This document shows positions 21,654-30,626 of a DNA stretch of 43,354 nucleotides, piece after piece. Below the pieces are notes generated by a model. The model made no database searches. It was not told where the DNA came from and worked only from the letters and a program-made list of their open reading frames with translations. The stretch is taken from the NCBI GenBank assembly GCA_036704125.1, contig DATNQI010000026.1:1-43354 (forward strand), in the 5' to 3' direction. The position numbers were made by a program, and so were the translations under genes. Every line of letters begins with the position of its first letter. Position 1 is the stretch's first letter. The stretch is from Pantanalinema sp. (GTDB lineage: Bacteria; Cyanobacteriota; Sericytochromatia; S15B-MN24; UBA4093).

Positions 21654-22922
21654 ATGAACCATCTGCGTCCCGTGAGTTTCGCCGCCGCGTTCGCGTTGTC
21701 CGTCGCCCTGTGTGCTCCGGCCTTCGCCAGCCTCGCCTCCGACACCTTCAAGGACGTCCCCGACGGCCACTGGGCCGAGCAGGGCGTGGCCGACGTTGCC
21801 GTCAAGCGCGACCTGATGCGCGGATACGCCGACGGCACCTTCCGCGGCGACAAGCCCTTCACCCGCGCCCAGTTCGCCGACAGCCTCGCCAACCTCCTCA
21901 AGGAGTTCGAGACCCTCTCGAAGACGTCGTGGCGCCCCAAGACCACCTCGATCAACGTCTACGCCGACGTGCCCCCCGGCGGCGAGCGCGAGAAGGTGCT
22001 GTCGCTTGCCAACGACTACGGCCTTTTCGAGGGCGTCCCGGGGATCACCCCCGACTCGTTCGGCATGGAGCGCACCGTCACCCGCTACGAGATGGCCAAG
22101 ATCATCGACAACCTCATGCGCCTCGCCGAGGCCAAGGACGTCGTCCGGCCGCGCGCGGGCAACAAGTTCACCTTCAAGGACCTGGACGAGCGGGCCTGGG
22201 CCTACAACGACGTCCTGGAAGTGGCCAACCGCTACGGCGTGATGGTCGGCTTCCCCGACGGCACCTTCCGCGGCAGCGAAGAGCTGACGCGCTACCAGTA
22301 CGCCCAGGCCATCTCCCAGACGGTGCCCCTCATCCGCGAGCTGATCAAGGAAACGGTCGGCGTCAAGGAAGAGGAGAGGCGCGCCGCCGAAGGCCCCTGG
22401 CGCTTCCAGGAAACGCAGCCCATCCGCCTCTCGCTCGACGGCGGCATCACCACCGGCGCCACGACGGGCAGCCTGGCCGGCGTGAGCGGGCGGTACGTGG
22501 CCTATCCGAGCGGCTTGTTCGTGATGCTCGACCCCAAGCTGCGCTTCAGCCCCGGCCTCAACCTGGACGCCGAGCTCGGCGCCTTCTGGCGGATGCCCAT
22601 GGTGGGCCCCTTCCACCTCCAGCCCTACGTCGGGCCTCACCTCTACGCCCTGGGCACCGCCCCCACCACCGTGGGGCTCGGCGCCGGCATGGCGGCCTAC
22701 TGGCGCACCTCCGCCGCTCCCATCGGGGTCTACCTGAAGGGCGGCGCGAACTGGGCCCTGAACAACAACAGCGGCATGCTCACGAACATGGAACTCGGCC
22801 CCGAGTTCCACTTCAACAAGAACCTGGCCCTCACCGTCGGCCTTAGCATGGCCGACTCGCCGGCCACCGCCGGCAAGACGAGCAACGTCGGCATCACCGG
22901 CGGCCTGCTGTTCAAGCTGTAG
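21654..22922 (+). CDS. SLH-domain outer-membrane protein with C-terminal beta-barrel
   Basis: 422 residues. A signal peptide cleaves after AFA near 26. Three SLH-type units follow: about 31-72 (FKDVPDGHWAEQGV, GYADGTFRGDKPFTRAQFA), a diverged one at about 98-150, and about 172-222 (FKDLDERAWAYNDV, GFPDGTFRGSEELTRYQYA). From about 255 the sequence is alternating beta strands ending GGLLFKL, as in a barrel. SLH domains bind peptidoglycan-linked polymers, and SLH plus barrel is the layout of cyanobacterial and some other diderm porins. Here the barrel is shorter than in classical OprB/SomA proteins. TTGGAG precedes the ATG at 21654. It ends at the bidirectional terminator. Confidence 0.85.
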   Translation: MNHLRPVSFAAAFALSVALCAPAFASLASDTFKDVPDGHWAEQGVADVAVKRDLMRGYADGTFRGDKPFTRAQFADSLANLLKEFETLSKTSWRPKTTSINVYADVPPGGEREKVLSLANDYGLFEGVPGITPDSFGMERTVTRYEMAKIIDNLMRLAEAKDVVRPRAGNKFTFKDLDERAWAYNDVLEVANRYGVMVGFPDGTFRGSEELTRYQYAQAISQTVPLIRELIKETVGVKEEERRAAEGPWRFQETQPIRLSLDGGITTGATTGSLAGVSGRYVAYPSGLFVMLDPKLRFSPGLNLDAELGAFWRMPMVGPFHLQPYVGPHLYALGTAPTTVGLGAGMAAYWRTSAAPIGVYLKGGANWALNNNSGMLTNMELGPEFHFNKNLALTVGLSMADSPATAGKTSNVGITGGLLFKL

Positions 22923-22930
22923 GACCAGCG

Positions 22931-22977
22931 GTAAAAGAGAGGGGGCGCTTCCGACGGAAGCGCCCCCTCTCTTTTAC
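22931..22977. terminator. Bidirectional terminator between the SLH gene and cinA
   Basis: A perfect 22-bp stem (22931-22952 with 22956-22977) and a 3-nt loop, with AAAAGAGAG on one side and CTCTCTTTT on the other, so it has T tracts on both strands. The cinA stop codon lies inside the stem. Confidence 0.95.
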
Positions 22978-24221
22978 CCGGCGGCGACGGCCGACTTGAG
23001 GCTCTGGAACAGCATCGCGAGCGCGCGCTGGCTCGCGAACCACTTCACCTTCTCGCGCGGATGGCGCCCGAAGTGGAAGGACCGCACCTCGGTGCCTTGG
23101 GGCCCGCTCAGGGCCACGAAGACGTGCCCGACCTCCTCTTCGGGGGTGTTGGCGCTCGGCCCGGCGTAGCCGGTGACGCCCACCCCGTAGGTGGCACCGG
23201 TGATCCGGTGGATTCCCTCGGCCATGGCGGTCGTGACCTCGGCGCTGACGTGGGTGTGGGTCTCGATGAAAGCGGGATCGATGCCGAGGAAGCGAACCTT
23301 CTCGCTGACGGCGTAGCTGATCACGCCGCCGAGGAAGTAGTCCGAGGATCCCCCCACGTCCGTCACGCGGCTCGCGAGCAGGCCGCCGGTGCACGATTCG
23401 GCCACCGCGAGGGTCGCCCCGCGCTCCCTGAGCATCTTGCCCACCACGCCAGGCAGGGTCTCATCGTCCGAGCCGAAGTACCACTCCTCGAGCCTGCGCC
23501 GGATCTCGGCCACCACCGGCTCGAGCAGCGCGTCAGCCTCGGTTGCGGTGTCGGCCTTGGCGGTCACCCGCAAGTGGACCTCGCCATTGCCGGCGTAGGG
23601 AGCCACCGTCGGGTTCTGGCCCCCGATGAGGTCGCCGACACGGTTGGCCGCATCGGCCTCGTCGATCCCCACGAACTTCATGAGCCGCGAGCGGATGCTG
23701 CCGTGCACGAGCTTCTCGAGCTCGGGGCGGGCCCAGGTCTCCCACATCTGGCTCAGCTCGTGCGGGACCCCGGGAAAGGTCATCAGGCGCTTGTCGCCGC
23801 GCACGAGGTAGACGCCCGCGGCGGTGCCCGCGGGGTTGCGGATGAGGGCCGCGGTCGAGGGGAACACGGCGAGCTTGTGCTCACTGGGCAGCAGCTTGCG
23901 CCCCTTCTCGGCGAAGGCCTTCTCGATGCGCGAGAGGATGTCGGGCCTGAGCTCCATGCGATCGCCCACGAACGCGGCGATCACCTCGTGGGTCAGATCG
24001 TCCGCGGTGGGGCCGAGGCCCCCCGTGCAGATCACGAGGTCCGCCCGGCTCCATGCGAGCTCGAGCGCGGCCTGGATGCGCCCCGGGTTGTCGCCCACCG
24101 AGGTGACGTAGTACAGGTCGACGCCGAGCCCGGCGAGCTCCTGGGCCAGGTAGGTCGCGTTGGTGTTGACGACCTGGCCGATGAGCAGCTCGGTCCCGAT
24201 GTTGAGGATCTCCGCCTTCAT
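22974..24221 (-). CDS. cinA: CinA: competence/damage-inducible protein, NMN deamidase
   Basis: 415 residues, full two-domain form. The N-terminal MoCF-like domain (about 1-170) has ILNIGTELLIGQVVNTN and CTGGLGPTADDLT and in the family acts as an ADP-ribose or nucleotide pyrophosphatase. The C-terminal PncC domain (about 255-410) has LAVAESCTGGLLASRVTDVGGSS, FLGGVISYA and VGVTGYAGPS and deamidates NMN in pyridine nucleotide salvage. The start at 24221 directly abuts the upp stop, so the two are translationally coupled. It is the last gene of a minus-strand block and ends inside the bidirectional terminator stem. Confidence 0.93.
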   Translation of the reverse strand: MKAEILNIGTELLIGQVVNTNATYLAQELAGLGVDLYYVTSVGDNPGRIQAALELAWSRADLVICTGGLGPTADDLTHEVIAAFVGDRMELRPDILSRIEKAFAEKGRKLLPSEHKLAVFPSTAALIRNPAGTAAGVYLVRGDKRLMTFPGVPHELSQMWETWARPELEKLVHGSIRSRLMKFVGIDEADAANRVGDLIGGQNPTVAPYAGNGEVHLRVTAKADTATEADALLEPVVAEIRRRLEEWYFGSDDETLPGVVGKMLRERGATLAVAESCTGGLLASRVTDVGGSSDYFLGGVISYAVSEKVRFLGIDPAFIETHTHVSAEVTTAMAEGIHRITGATYGVGVTGYAGPSANTPEEEVGHVFVALSGPQGTEVRSFHFGRHPREKVKWFASQRALAMLFQSLKSAVAAG

Positions 24222-24881
24222 CTAGTAGGTCCCGAAGGTCCGATCGCCCGCGTCCCCCAGGCCGGGCACGATGTAGCCCTTCTCGTTGAGCTTCTCGTCC
24301 ACCGAGACCGTCAGGATGGGGACGTCGGGATGCTTCGCATGGACGTTCTGCACGCCCTCGGGGCTCGCGATGAGGCACAGGAACTTGATGCGCTGGACCC
24401 CGCGCTTCTTGAACAGCTCGATGGTCGAGACGGCCGACCCGCCCGTGGCGAGCATGGGGTCGATGATGAGGACGGTGGTCTCGGCGGGGTAGGACTCGGG
24501 GAGCTTGACGTAGTACTCGACCGGCTGGAGGGTCTTCTCGTTGCGGTAGAGACCGATGTGGCGGACCTCGGCCTCGGGCAAGAGCTCCATGGCGGGCTCC
24601 ACCATCGCGAGGCCCGCGCGCAGGATCGGCGCGATCACGACCGGGCGATCGCCCAGGGTGCGACCGGGGGCGTTGACGCCCAGCGGGGTGGGGACCTGGA
24701 TGGGGTCGGTCACGAGGTCGCGGGTGGCCTCGAGCACCAGGAACTTGGCCAGCTCGCGCGCGCGCTGGCGAAAGCGGACGACCGGCGTGTCCCTGTGCCG
24801 CAGGTCGGCCAGGGCGTGGTGGACGAGGGGGTGATCGAGGATGACGAGGTTGGTGTTGGCTTCGATCGCGAGATGGACCAT
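24222..24881 (-). CDS. upp: Uracil phosphoribosyltransferase
   Basis: 219 residues. It converts uracil and PRPP to UMP in pyrimidine salvage. The N-terminal NTNLVILDHPLVHHALADLRHRD matches the family, the PRPP-binding loop is IIDPMLATGGSAV, and the C-terminus GYIVPGLGDAGDRTFGT holds the uracil-binding motif. The start at 24881 has GGAGGAATCC immediately before it. The stop TAG touches the start of cinA with no gap. It follows pgsA by 55 nt in the same direction. Confidence 0.94.
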   Translation of the reverse strand: MVHLAIEANTNLVILDHPLVHHALADLRHRDTPVVRFRQRARELAKFLVLEATRDLVTDPIQVPTPLGVNAPGRTLGDRPVVIAPILRAGLAMVEPAMELLPEAEVRHIGLYRNEKTLQPVEYYVKLPESYPAETTVLIIDPMLATGGSAVSTIELFKKRGVQRIKFLCLIASPEGVQNVHAKHPDVPILTVSVDEKLNEKGYIVPGLGDAGDRTFGTY

Positions 24882-24936
24882 GGATTCCTCCGACGCGGAG
24901 CCTGGACGTCGCTTGCGCCAGGCGTCGGATTCAATC

Positions 24937-25443
24937 CTACACCCAGATGCGGCGCGTCTGCCAGATGTATTCCAGTCCCGAGTAGGCGGTCATCACGATG
25001 GCCGCCCACCAGAGCCAGTCGCCCCAGGGCTGGACGCCCGCGATCAAGAGGGCGATCGCGACCATCTGGAGGGTGGTCTTGACCTTGCCCGTCCAGCTCG
25101 CCGCGAGGACCACGCCCGCGTTGATGGCCGCCGTGCGCAGGCCGGTGATGAGGAACTCGCGGGTCAAAACCAGCGTCACCGCCCAGGCCGAGACGACCCC
25201 GTGGCGGGCGAGCCCCACGATGGCAGCGGTCACGAGGACCTTGTCCACCAGGGGGTCCAAAAGGGCGCCCAGGTTGGTCCTCTGGTTGAAGCGGCGGGCG
25301 ACGTAGCCGTCCACCCAGTCGGTCAACGACGCGACGATGAACAGCGCGAGCGCGACCCGGTGGGTGGGCGAAACCTCGAGGAAGTAGACGAAGAAGGGCA
25401 CCAGGCCCAGCCTCAAGAGCGTGATGAGGTTCGCGACGGTCAT
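24937..25443 (-). CDS. pgsA: CDP-diacylglycerol-glycerol-3-phosphate 3-phosphatidyltransferase
   Basis: 168 residues, an inner-membrane enzyme of phosphatidylglycerol synthesis. The CDP-alcohol phosphotransferase motif D-G-x2-A-R-x8-G-x3-D-x3-D is complete: D45, G46, A49, R50, G59, D63 and D67 (catalytic). The N-terminal NLITLLRLGLVPFFVY and several later hydrophobic segments are the transmembrane helices. The start at 25443 is three bases after the rimO stop. The order rimO-pgsA-cinA is common in bacteria; here upp is inserted between pgsA and cinA. Confidence 0.93.
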   Translation of the reverse strand: MTVANLITLLRLGLVPFFVYFLEVSPTHRVALALFIVASLTDWVDGYVARRFNQRTNLGALLDPLVDKVLVTAAIVGLARHGVVSAWAVTLVLTREFLITGLRTAAINAGVVLAASWTGKVKTTLQMVAIALLIAGVQPWGDWLWWAAIVMTAYSGLEYIWQTRRIWV

Positions 25444-25446
25444 GGG

Positions 25447-26781
25447 CTAGTGGTCGTCCCAGACGACTTCGCCGTGGAGGTCGTAGGGCTCGGCCTTGGT
25501 GATGCGGACGTTGACCAGGTCGCCGGGGAAGGCGGGGAAGGTGGTCGTCGCGTAGGTCGTGCCGTCGATCTCGGGGGCGTCGCGGTGGGTACGGCCCACC
25601 AGGCGCCCGGTCTCGACCTCGATGCCCTCGACCAGCATGGGGATGACCTTGCCGACCAGGCCCTCGTGGATTTCAAGGGTGACGGCCTGCTGGGCCTCCA
25701 TCACCGCGTCGCGGCGCGCCTCCTTGATGGCGTCGGGCACCTGGTCGGGCATCTCGTGGCCGGCGGTGCCGATCTGGGGCGAGTAGGCGAAGGCGCCGAC
25801 CCGGTCCAGCTTGAAGGTGCGGATGAAGTCCAGCATGTGCTGGAAGTGCTCCTCGGTCTCGCCGGGGAAGCCCGTGATGAAGGTGGTGCGGATGACCAGA
25901 CCCGGCAGCTTCTCGCGCATGCGGTTGATGAGGGTCTCCACCGGCTCGTGGCGGGGCCGGCGCATGGCGCGAAGCATGTCCGGGTGGGAGTGCTGGAGGG
26001 GCATGTCGAGGTAGGGCACGACCTTGGGCAGGCGCGCCATGGTCTCGAGCAGCTCGTCGGACATGTAGTTGGGGTAGGCGTAGAGCACGCGCACCCAGGT
26101 CAGGTCCTCGATCTCGTTCAGCGCCTCGAGCAGGCGCGGCAGGAGGTACTGGCGGCTGTGCTCGTGGCCGTAGCGGGTCGTGTCCTCGGCGATGAGCACC
26201 AGCTCTCGCACGCCGCCCTCGACCAGCATGCGGGCCTCGTCGAGGATGTTCTCCATGGGGCGCGAGGCGTAGCGGCCGCGCAGGCTCGGGATGATGCAGA
26301 AGCTGCAGGCGTGGTCGCAGCCCTCGGAGACCTTGAGGTAGGCCGAGGGGCCGATCGAGGTCAAGAGGCGGGGCAACAGGGTCTGGACGGGGGCCTTGGC
26401 CTTGGGCTGCACCTCGGTGAAGCGCTCGCCGGCCTCGACCCGCTTGACCACGTCCACGATCTGGTGGAACTCGGAGGTGCCGATGGCCGCGCTGATCTCG
26501 GGCATCTCCTCCATGAGCTCCGCCAGCTCGCCCTGGGCGCGCTGCGCGAGGCAGCCCGTGACGATCAGCTTCTTGTTGAGGGTGCCGAGCTCCATGATGG
26601 TCTGGATCGACTCCCGCTGAGACGCCTCGATGAACGAGCACGTGTTGAGCAGCAGGATGTCGGCCTCGGTCTCTTCCGAGACGACCTCGTAGCCGTCCTG
26701 CGCGAGCAGGCCCAGCATGTTTTCGGTGTCGACCGTGTTCTTTGAGCAGCCGAGGCTGACGATTCCGACCTTGGAGGCCAC
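25447..26781 (-). CDS. rimO: Ribosomal protein S12 methylthiotransferase
   Basis: 444 residues, radical-SAM enzyme that methylthiolates an aspartate of ribosomal protein S12. The N-terminal MTTase domain carries the auxiliary cluster cysteines C12, C48 and C77. The radical-SAM cluster is C155, C159 and C162 in EGCDHACSFCIIP. The C-terminal TRAM domain (about 375-440, VGKVIPMLVEG through FPAFPGDLVNVRI) follows. SEGCDHACSFCIIPSLRGRY and the absence of MiaB features support RimO over MiaB. It is separated from the lipoprotein gene upstream by 12 nt and from pgsA by three. Confidence 0.93.
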   Translation of the reverse strand: MASKVGIVSLGCSKNTVDTENMLGLLAQDGYEVVSEETEADILLLNTCSFIEASQRESIQTIMELGTLNKKLIVTGCLAQRAQGELAELMEEMPEISAAIGTSEFHQIVDVVKRVEAGERFTEVQPKAKAPVQTLLPRLLTSIGPSAYLKVSEGCDHACSFCIIPSLRGRYASRPMENILDEARMLVEGGVRELVLIAEDTTRYGHEHSRQYLLPRLLEALNEIEDLTWVRVLYAYPNYMSDELLETMARLPKVVPYLDMPLQHSHPDMLRAMRRPRHEPVETLINRMREKLPGLVIRTTFITGFPGETEEHFQHMLDFIRTFKLDRVGAFAYSPQIGTAGHEMPDQVPDAIKEARRDAVMEAQQAVTLEIHEGLVGKVIPMLVEGIEVETGRLVGRTHRDAPEIDGTTYATTTFPAFPGDLVNVRITKAEPYDLHGEVVWDDH

Positions 26782-26793
26782 GGGATGTTTCTC

Positions 26794-27948
26794 CTATTGG
26801 ATGCCGGCGCCGAGGACGATGTCGCTGATGGGGGGCGCCTGACCGGGGGTAGAGGTGTAGGACACGGCGCTCAGGCGGTCGGATCCCTGCTGATTGAGCT
26901 GGCCACCGACCATGCCGAAGTAGCCGAGCCGGTTCTGAAGGGAGACCCACAGCTCGGTGCCCGCGGCGTTGACCGCGATCGACTGGGGCTGGGTGGCGTC
27001 TGTCACCCGATCGTTGACAGGGACCGTCGACTTGGCGTTGGTCTCGAGGTTGATGACCTGGACCAGGCCGCTGGGCCGGCCCGCCGCAGCGGCCGCTTGG
27101 GGCAGGGTGACGTAGGCCATCTTGCCGTCGTCGGTGATGGCGACGTCGTAGCCCTTGTCGTTCAGCGGGATGGAGCTGTCGAACGTGAAGTTCTCGAGGT
27201 TGACCTTCCAGAGCTGGCTCGCCCCGCGATCGGCGAGGTACATGCGCTTGCCGTCGGGGGAGATGGCGCCCCGCCAGAGGTTGACCGATCCCGGGATGGT
27301 CAACACCGAGCCCAGGCTGCCGTCGTTGTTGATCTTGATGATCTCGCAGTCGGTCGAGCCGGTCGCCGGTGTGTCCGAGAAGACGTAGGCGGCGAGGTTG
27401 GCGGCGGCGAAGTCCTTGGTCATCGGGTAGGTGACCACCCCGCGCGGCTTGAAGGTGGCGCTGAAGGGGGTGAAGGTCTTGTTGATCGCGTTGGTCTGGG
27501 CGTTGATGCGCGTGACGGTGCGATCGCCGTAGCTGGTGACGTAGACGTACTGCTTGTTCTGGTCGCGCGCGGTGGTGGAGGGGTTCTTCTCGGGCGGGGT
27601 GACGGCCACCCCCGAGGGGCGCGAGCCGGCCTGGATGGCCTGGACCTGCTTGCGGCTGCGCAGGTCGACGAACGAGACGGTGCCGTCGTTCTCGTTGGCG
27701 GTGTAGAGGTACTCGAGGTCGGGGCGCGGGTTGATGGCGAGGCTCACGGGGGCCTGGCCCACCTCGATGACGCCCACGGGACGCTTGTCGCTGACGCTCA
27801 CGACCGCCACCGCGTTGTCGGCCGGCATGCTGGCGTAGGCGAGCAGGCTGGGCCGGTCGTTGGGCGACACGGGCGAGCTGAACAGCGAGCAACCGGAAAG
27901 CCCCAGTGACAGCGCTAAGCCGAGCCAGACGTTTCGATGGTGCTGCAT
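26794..27948 (-). CDS. Lipoprotein beta-propeller (YncE-like)
   Basis: 384 residues. A lipoprotein signal peptide ends at GLSGC (C20). The rest is a seven-bladed-type propeller with repeated blade motifs such as LAYASMPADNAVAVVSV, YLYTANENDGTVSFVD, YVYVTSYGDRTVTRIN, MYLADRGASQLWKVN and LWVSLQNRLGYFG, resembling YncE/40-residue YVTN repeats. Such proteins are often periplasmic binding or scaffold proteins; the ligand is unknown. The start at 27948 is favoured over 28062 because GGAGGA lies ten bases before it and the signal peptide begins there. It lies just before rimO (12 nt gap) and probably shares its transcript. A TATCAT -10-like box is seen near 27998-28003 on the minus strand. Confidence 0.8.
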   Translation of the reverse strand: MQHHRNVWLGLALSLGLSGCSLFSSPVSPNDRPSLLAYASMPADNAVAVVSVSDKRPVGVIEVGQAPVSLAINPRPDLEYLYTANENDGTVSFVDLRSRKQVQAIQAGSRPSGVAVTPPEKNPSTTARDQNKQYVYVTSYGDRTVTRINAQTNAINKTFTPFSATFKPRGVVTYPMTKDFAAANLAAYVFSDTPATGSTDCEIIKINNDGSLGSVLTIPGSVNLWRGAISPDGKRMYLADRGASQLWKVNLENFTFDSSIPLNDKGYDVAITDDGKMAYVTLPQAAAAAGRPSGLVQVINLETNAKSTVPVNDRVTDATQPQSIAVNAAGTELWVSLQNRLGYFGMVGGQLNQQGSDRLSAVSYTSTPGQAPPISDIVLGAGIQ

Positions 27949-28068
27949 CCTCGGGGCTTCCTCCATAGAGCGCATGCGTCGCCCTGCGCCGGGCAACCAT
28001 GATACCAGACTCCCATACCCCAAGGTAGGGAAAATTAGCGCCAGGGGCGGTGATCCAGGCACCTGACC

Positions 28069-28791
28069 TCAGGGCAGGATCGGCTTCGCCGCAGGCCTCG
28101 GACGCGGACGCGTGGGCTTGCCCGCGGCGCTCGGGGTGTCGAAGCGACCGGTCTGGAAGGCCGGACAGTCCGCCGTCAGCGCGCAGCGCTCGCACTTGGG
28201 TTTGCGCGCCACGCAGGTGTAGCGCCCGTGCAGGATGAGCCAGTGGTGGGCCTTGGCCCAGTCGTGGCGGGGAATCAGGCGCATCAGGTCGGCCTCCACG
28301 GCCTCGGGGGTCAGGCCCTTCGAGAAGCCGAGGCGGTGCGAGACGCGAAAGACGTGGGTATCGACGGCGATGGCCGGCACGTCGAAGACGATGCTCAGCA
28401 CGACGTTCGCCGTCTTGCGCCCCACCCCGGGCAGGGCCACCAGCTCCTCCATCGTGCCGGGCACCTTGCCTGCGTGCCGCTCGACCAGGAGCCTCGCGGT
28501 CGCCACGACGTTCAGCGCCTTGGTCGGCGCGAAGTTCACGCTCGCGATGAGGGGGAGGACGTCTTCACCGCTCGCCGCGGCCATGGCCTCGGGGGTCGGA
28601 TAGCGCGCGAAGAGGCCCGGGGTGACCGTGTTGACCCGCTTGTCGGTGGTCTGGGCCGAGAGCATGACCGCCACGAGCAACTCGAAGTCGTTGCCGTAGC
28701 GCAGCTCGGTGACGGCCTCGGGATAGGCGGCTTTCAGGGTGTCGAGCAAGCGTTTGATCCGGGCTTTTTCCTTGGCGCTGAGGCGTTTCAT
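28069..28791 (-). CDS. nth: Endonuclease III
   Basis: 240 residues, base-excision repair DNA glycosylase/AP lyase for oxidised pyrimidines. The HhH motif LPGVGRKTANVV holds the catalytic K126, D144 lies in VDTHVFRVS, and the [4Fe-4S] loop C193-x6-C200-x2-C203-x5-C209 is complete. A basic Pro/Arg tail follows. The start at 28791 is preferred over an ATG at 28809 because AAGGAG is correctly spaced. A TATAAT at 28821 down to 28816 on the minus strand, in the gap after the polX stop, may give it its own promoter. Confidence 0.94.
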   Translation of the reverse strand: MKRLSAKEKARIKRLLDTLKAAYPEAVTELRYGNDFELLVAVMLSAQTTDKRVNTVTPGLFARYPTPEAMAAASGEDVLPLIASVNFAPTKALNVVATARLLVERHAGKVPGTMEELVALPGVGRKTANVVLSIVFDVPAIAVDTHVFRVSHRLGFSKGLTPEAVEADLMRLIPRHDWAKAHHWLILHGRYTCVARKPKCERCALTADCPAFQTGRFDTPSAAGKPTRPRPRPAAKPILP

Positions 28792-28830
28792 TGCAGGCTC
28801 CTTTTTCAAGGGAGCATTATAGCGCGAGCC

Positions 28831-30570
28831 TCAGGCCTTGCCCCGGCTGCGGACCCTGCAGTGGAGGCGCCGGCACAGGGCATCGGCCTCCAGGGCGTTT
28901 AGGACCTGGCGCTTCTCGACCCAGGCGCGCCGGGCGATCGCGACCGCGTACCGCATCAGGCGCAGCTGCTCGCTCGAGTGGGCGTCGGTCGAGAGGGTGA
29001 ACGAAAGCCCCGCGTCGCGCGCCGCGCGCGCCAGGTCCACGGGAAGATCCAGGCGCTCGGAGCCGTTGATCTCGAGGGCCTTGCCGTACCGCTCGGCCGC
29101 CCGCAGGACGGCGGCGAAGTCCGCCTCGTAGGCTTCGCGAGAACCGACGACGCGCCCGGTGGGGTGATTGAGGCCATCCACCTCGCGGTCCCTCAGGGCG
29201 CTCAGGAGGCGCGCGGTGTTCTGCGCCTCACCCTTGCCGCGCGTGCCCACGTGCAGCGAGGCGCCCACCCAGTCGAAGCCCCGCAAGAAGGCATCCTCGA
29301 AGTCGAGGGTTCCGTCCGGCCGGATCTCGACCTCCACCCCCTGGAGGATGCGAAAGGGCGCAAGCTCCCGGTTCAGACGCGCGATCTCGCTGCGCTGCGC
29401 AAGGGCCTTCTGCTCGGTGAGTCCGGTCGTGACCGGCAAGCCGTAAGAGTGGTCGGCGACGACGATCCAGCCGTACCCCATGGCCATGGCGGCGCGTGCC
29501 ATGGCCTCGAGGGTGTCGCGCCCGTCCGAGTAGCGCGTGTGCGTGTGGCAGTCGCCCCGGACGTCCTCGATCGAAATCAGGTCGGGCAGGCGCCCCTCGG
29601 CGGCGGCCTCGATCTCGCCGGTGTCCTCCCGGATTTCGGGGGGCATCCATTCGAGGCCCAGCGCCTCGTAGATCTCCGGCTCGGTCGCGCCGCCGACGCG
29701 CGCGCCGGTGTCGAGGCGGAAGATGCCGTACTCGTTGACCTTGTAGCCCTTCGCGATCGCGATGGTCCGAAGGTGGATGTTGTGCTGCTTGGAGCCGGTG
29801 AAGTACTGGAGCGCCGCTCCCCAGGTCTCGGGGGGAACCACCCGGACGTCGACCTGGAGCTGAGCGTGGGTCAGGACGGTGGACTTGGTCGGGCCTCTGA
29901 GCAGGACCTCCTGGACCGGAGGCAAGGTCGAGAGGTGATCGAAGACGTCCTCCGGATCGCGCGACGCGACCAGCAGGTCGATGTCGCCGATGGTCTCCTT
30001 GCGGCGGCGGATGCTGCCGGCGGGCTCCACCGCTTCCACGGCGGGGTGCGCCCGCAGCATCTCGGCCATGGCGTCCGCCAGGGGCCAGGCGACGAAGAGG
30101 GGCAGGCGCTGCGTGCGCTGAGTGACGCGACGGGCCTCCTTGAGGACCTGCTCCTCGGAGCGAGCGCCCATGCCCGGCAGCTCCTGGAGCTGGTGGACTT
30201 CCGCCGCGTGGATGAGCTCCGTGACGCTCTTGATCTTGAGCCGCTCCGCGATCAGCTTCGAGCGCTTGGGCCCCAGCCCCGGCACCTGGGTGAGGGCGAT
30301 CGCGCCCGCCGGAACCGCCTGCTCGAGCTCGCTCAGGTACGCGCTCTTGCCGTGCTGGAGGAAGTCCGCGATCTTGGCTGCGATGGACTCCCCGACCCCG
30401 TGGATCTCCTCGAGGCGCCCCTCGCGCCAGAGGTCGGCGACGTCCTCGCCCATGGCCCCGATGGTGCGCGCGGCGGTCTGGTACGCTCCGACCCTGAAGC
30501 GATCGGCCCCCTGCAACTCGAGCAGGACGGCGATCCGCGAGAGCAGGGCAGCCACTTCGGCGTTGCGCAT
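28831..30570 (-). CDS. polX: DNA polymerase X / PHP phosphoesterase
   Basis: 579 residues, the usual bacterial PolX. The N-terminal HhH regions (IHGVGESIAAKIADFL, VPGLGPKRSKLI) precede the polymerase palm with metal Asp residues in IGDIDLLV and QVDVRV, then the C-terminal PHP domain with DCHTHTRYSDG, ADHSYG, GVEVEI, GASLHVG, LNHPTG and TDAHSSEQL. The enzyme fills gaps and has 3'-5' exonuclease activity in base-excision repair. The start at 30570 is chosen because GGGAGG lies eight bases before it. That site sits inside a long hairpin that also spans the tatD-polX gap, so translation may be controlled by RNA structure. Confidence 0.92.
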   Translation of the reverse strand: MRNAEVAALLSRIAVLLELQGADRFRVGAYQTAARTIGAMGEDVADLWREGRLEEIHGVGESIAAKIADFLQHGKSAYLSELEQAVPAGAIALTQVPGLGPKRSKLIAERLKIKSVTELIHAAEVHQLQELPGMGARSEEQVLKEARRVTQRTQRLPLFVAWPLADAMAEMLRAHPAVEAVEPAGSIRRRKETIGDIDLLVASRDPEDVFDHLSTLPPVQEVLLRGPTKSTVLTHAQLQVDVRVVPPETWGAALQYFTGSKQHNIHLRTIAIAKGYKVNEYGIFRLDTGARVGGATEPEIYEALGLEWMPPEIREDTGEIEAAAEGRLPDLISIEDVRGDCHTHTRYSDGRDTLEAMARAAMAMGYGWIVVADHSYGLPVTTGLTEQKALAQRSEIARLNRELAPFRILQGVEVEIRPDGTLDFEDAFLRGFDWVGASLHVGTRGKGEAQNTARLLSALRDREVDGLNHPTGRVVGSREAYEADFAAVLRAAERYGKALEINGSERLDLPVDLARAARDAGLSFTLSTDAHSSEQLRLMRYAVAIARRAWVEKRQVLNALEADALCRRLHCRVRSRGKA

Positions 30571-30575
30571 GACAA

Positions 30576-30612
30576 GACCCTCCCACGCCCATTTTGGGGG
30601 CACGGGAGGGTC
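30576..30612 (-). promoter_or_regulatory. Hairpin covering the polX ribosome binding site
   Basis: On the minus strand GACCCTCCCGTGCCC (30612-30598) can pair with GGGCGTGGGAGGGTC (30590-30576) including two wobble pairs, around a 7-nt loop. The second arm holds the GGGAGG used by polX. No T tract follows, so it is more likely a translational control hairpin than a terminator. Confidence 0.45.
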
Positions 30613-30626
30613 GTTGCAACCAGTGT

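Noticed and set aside
25673-28195. 840-residue minus-strand open frame over rimO, the lipoprotein and the nth end
   Set aside because: It is Arg/Pro/His-rich low-complexity sequence overlapping well-supported genes in another frame, as expected in high-GC DNA.
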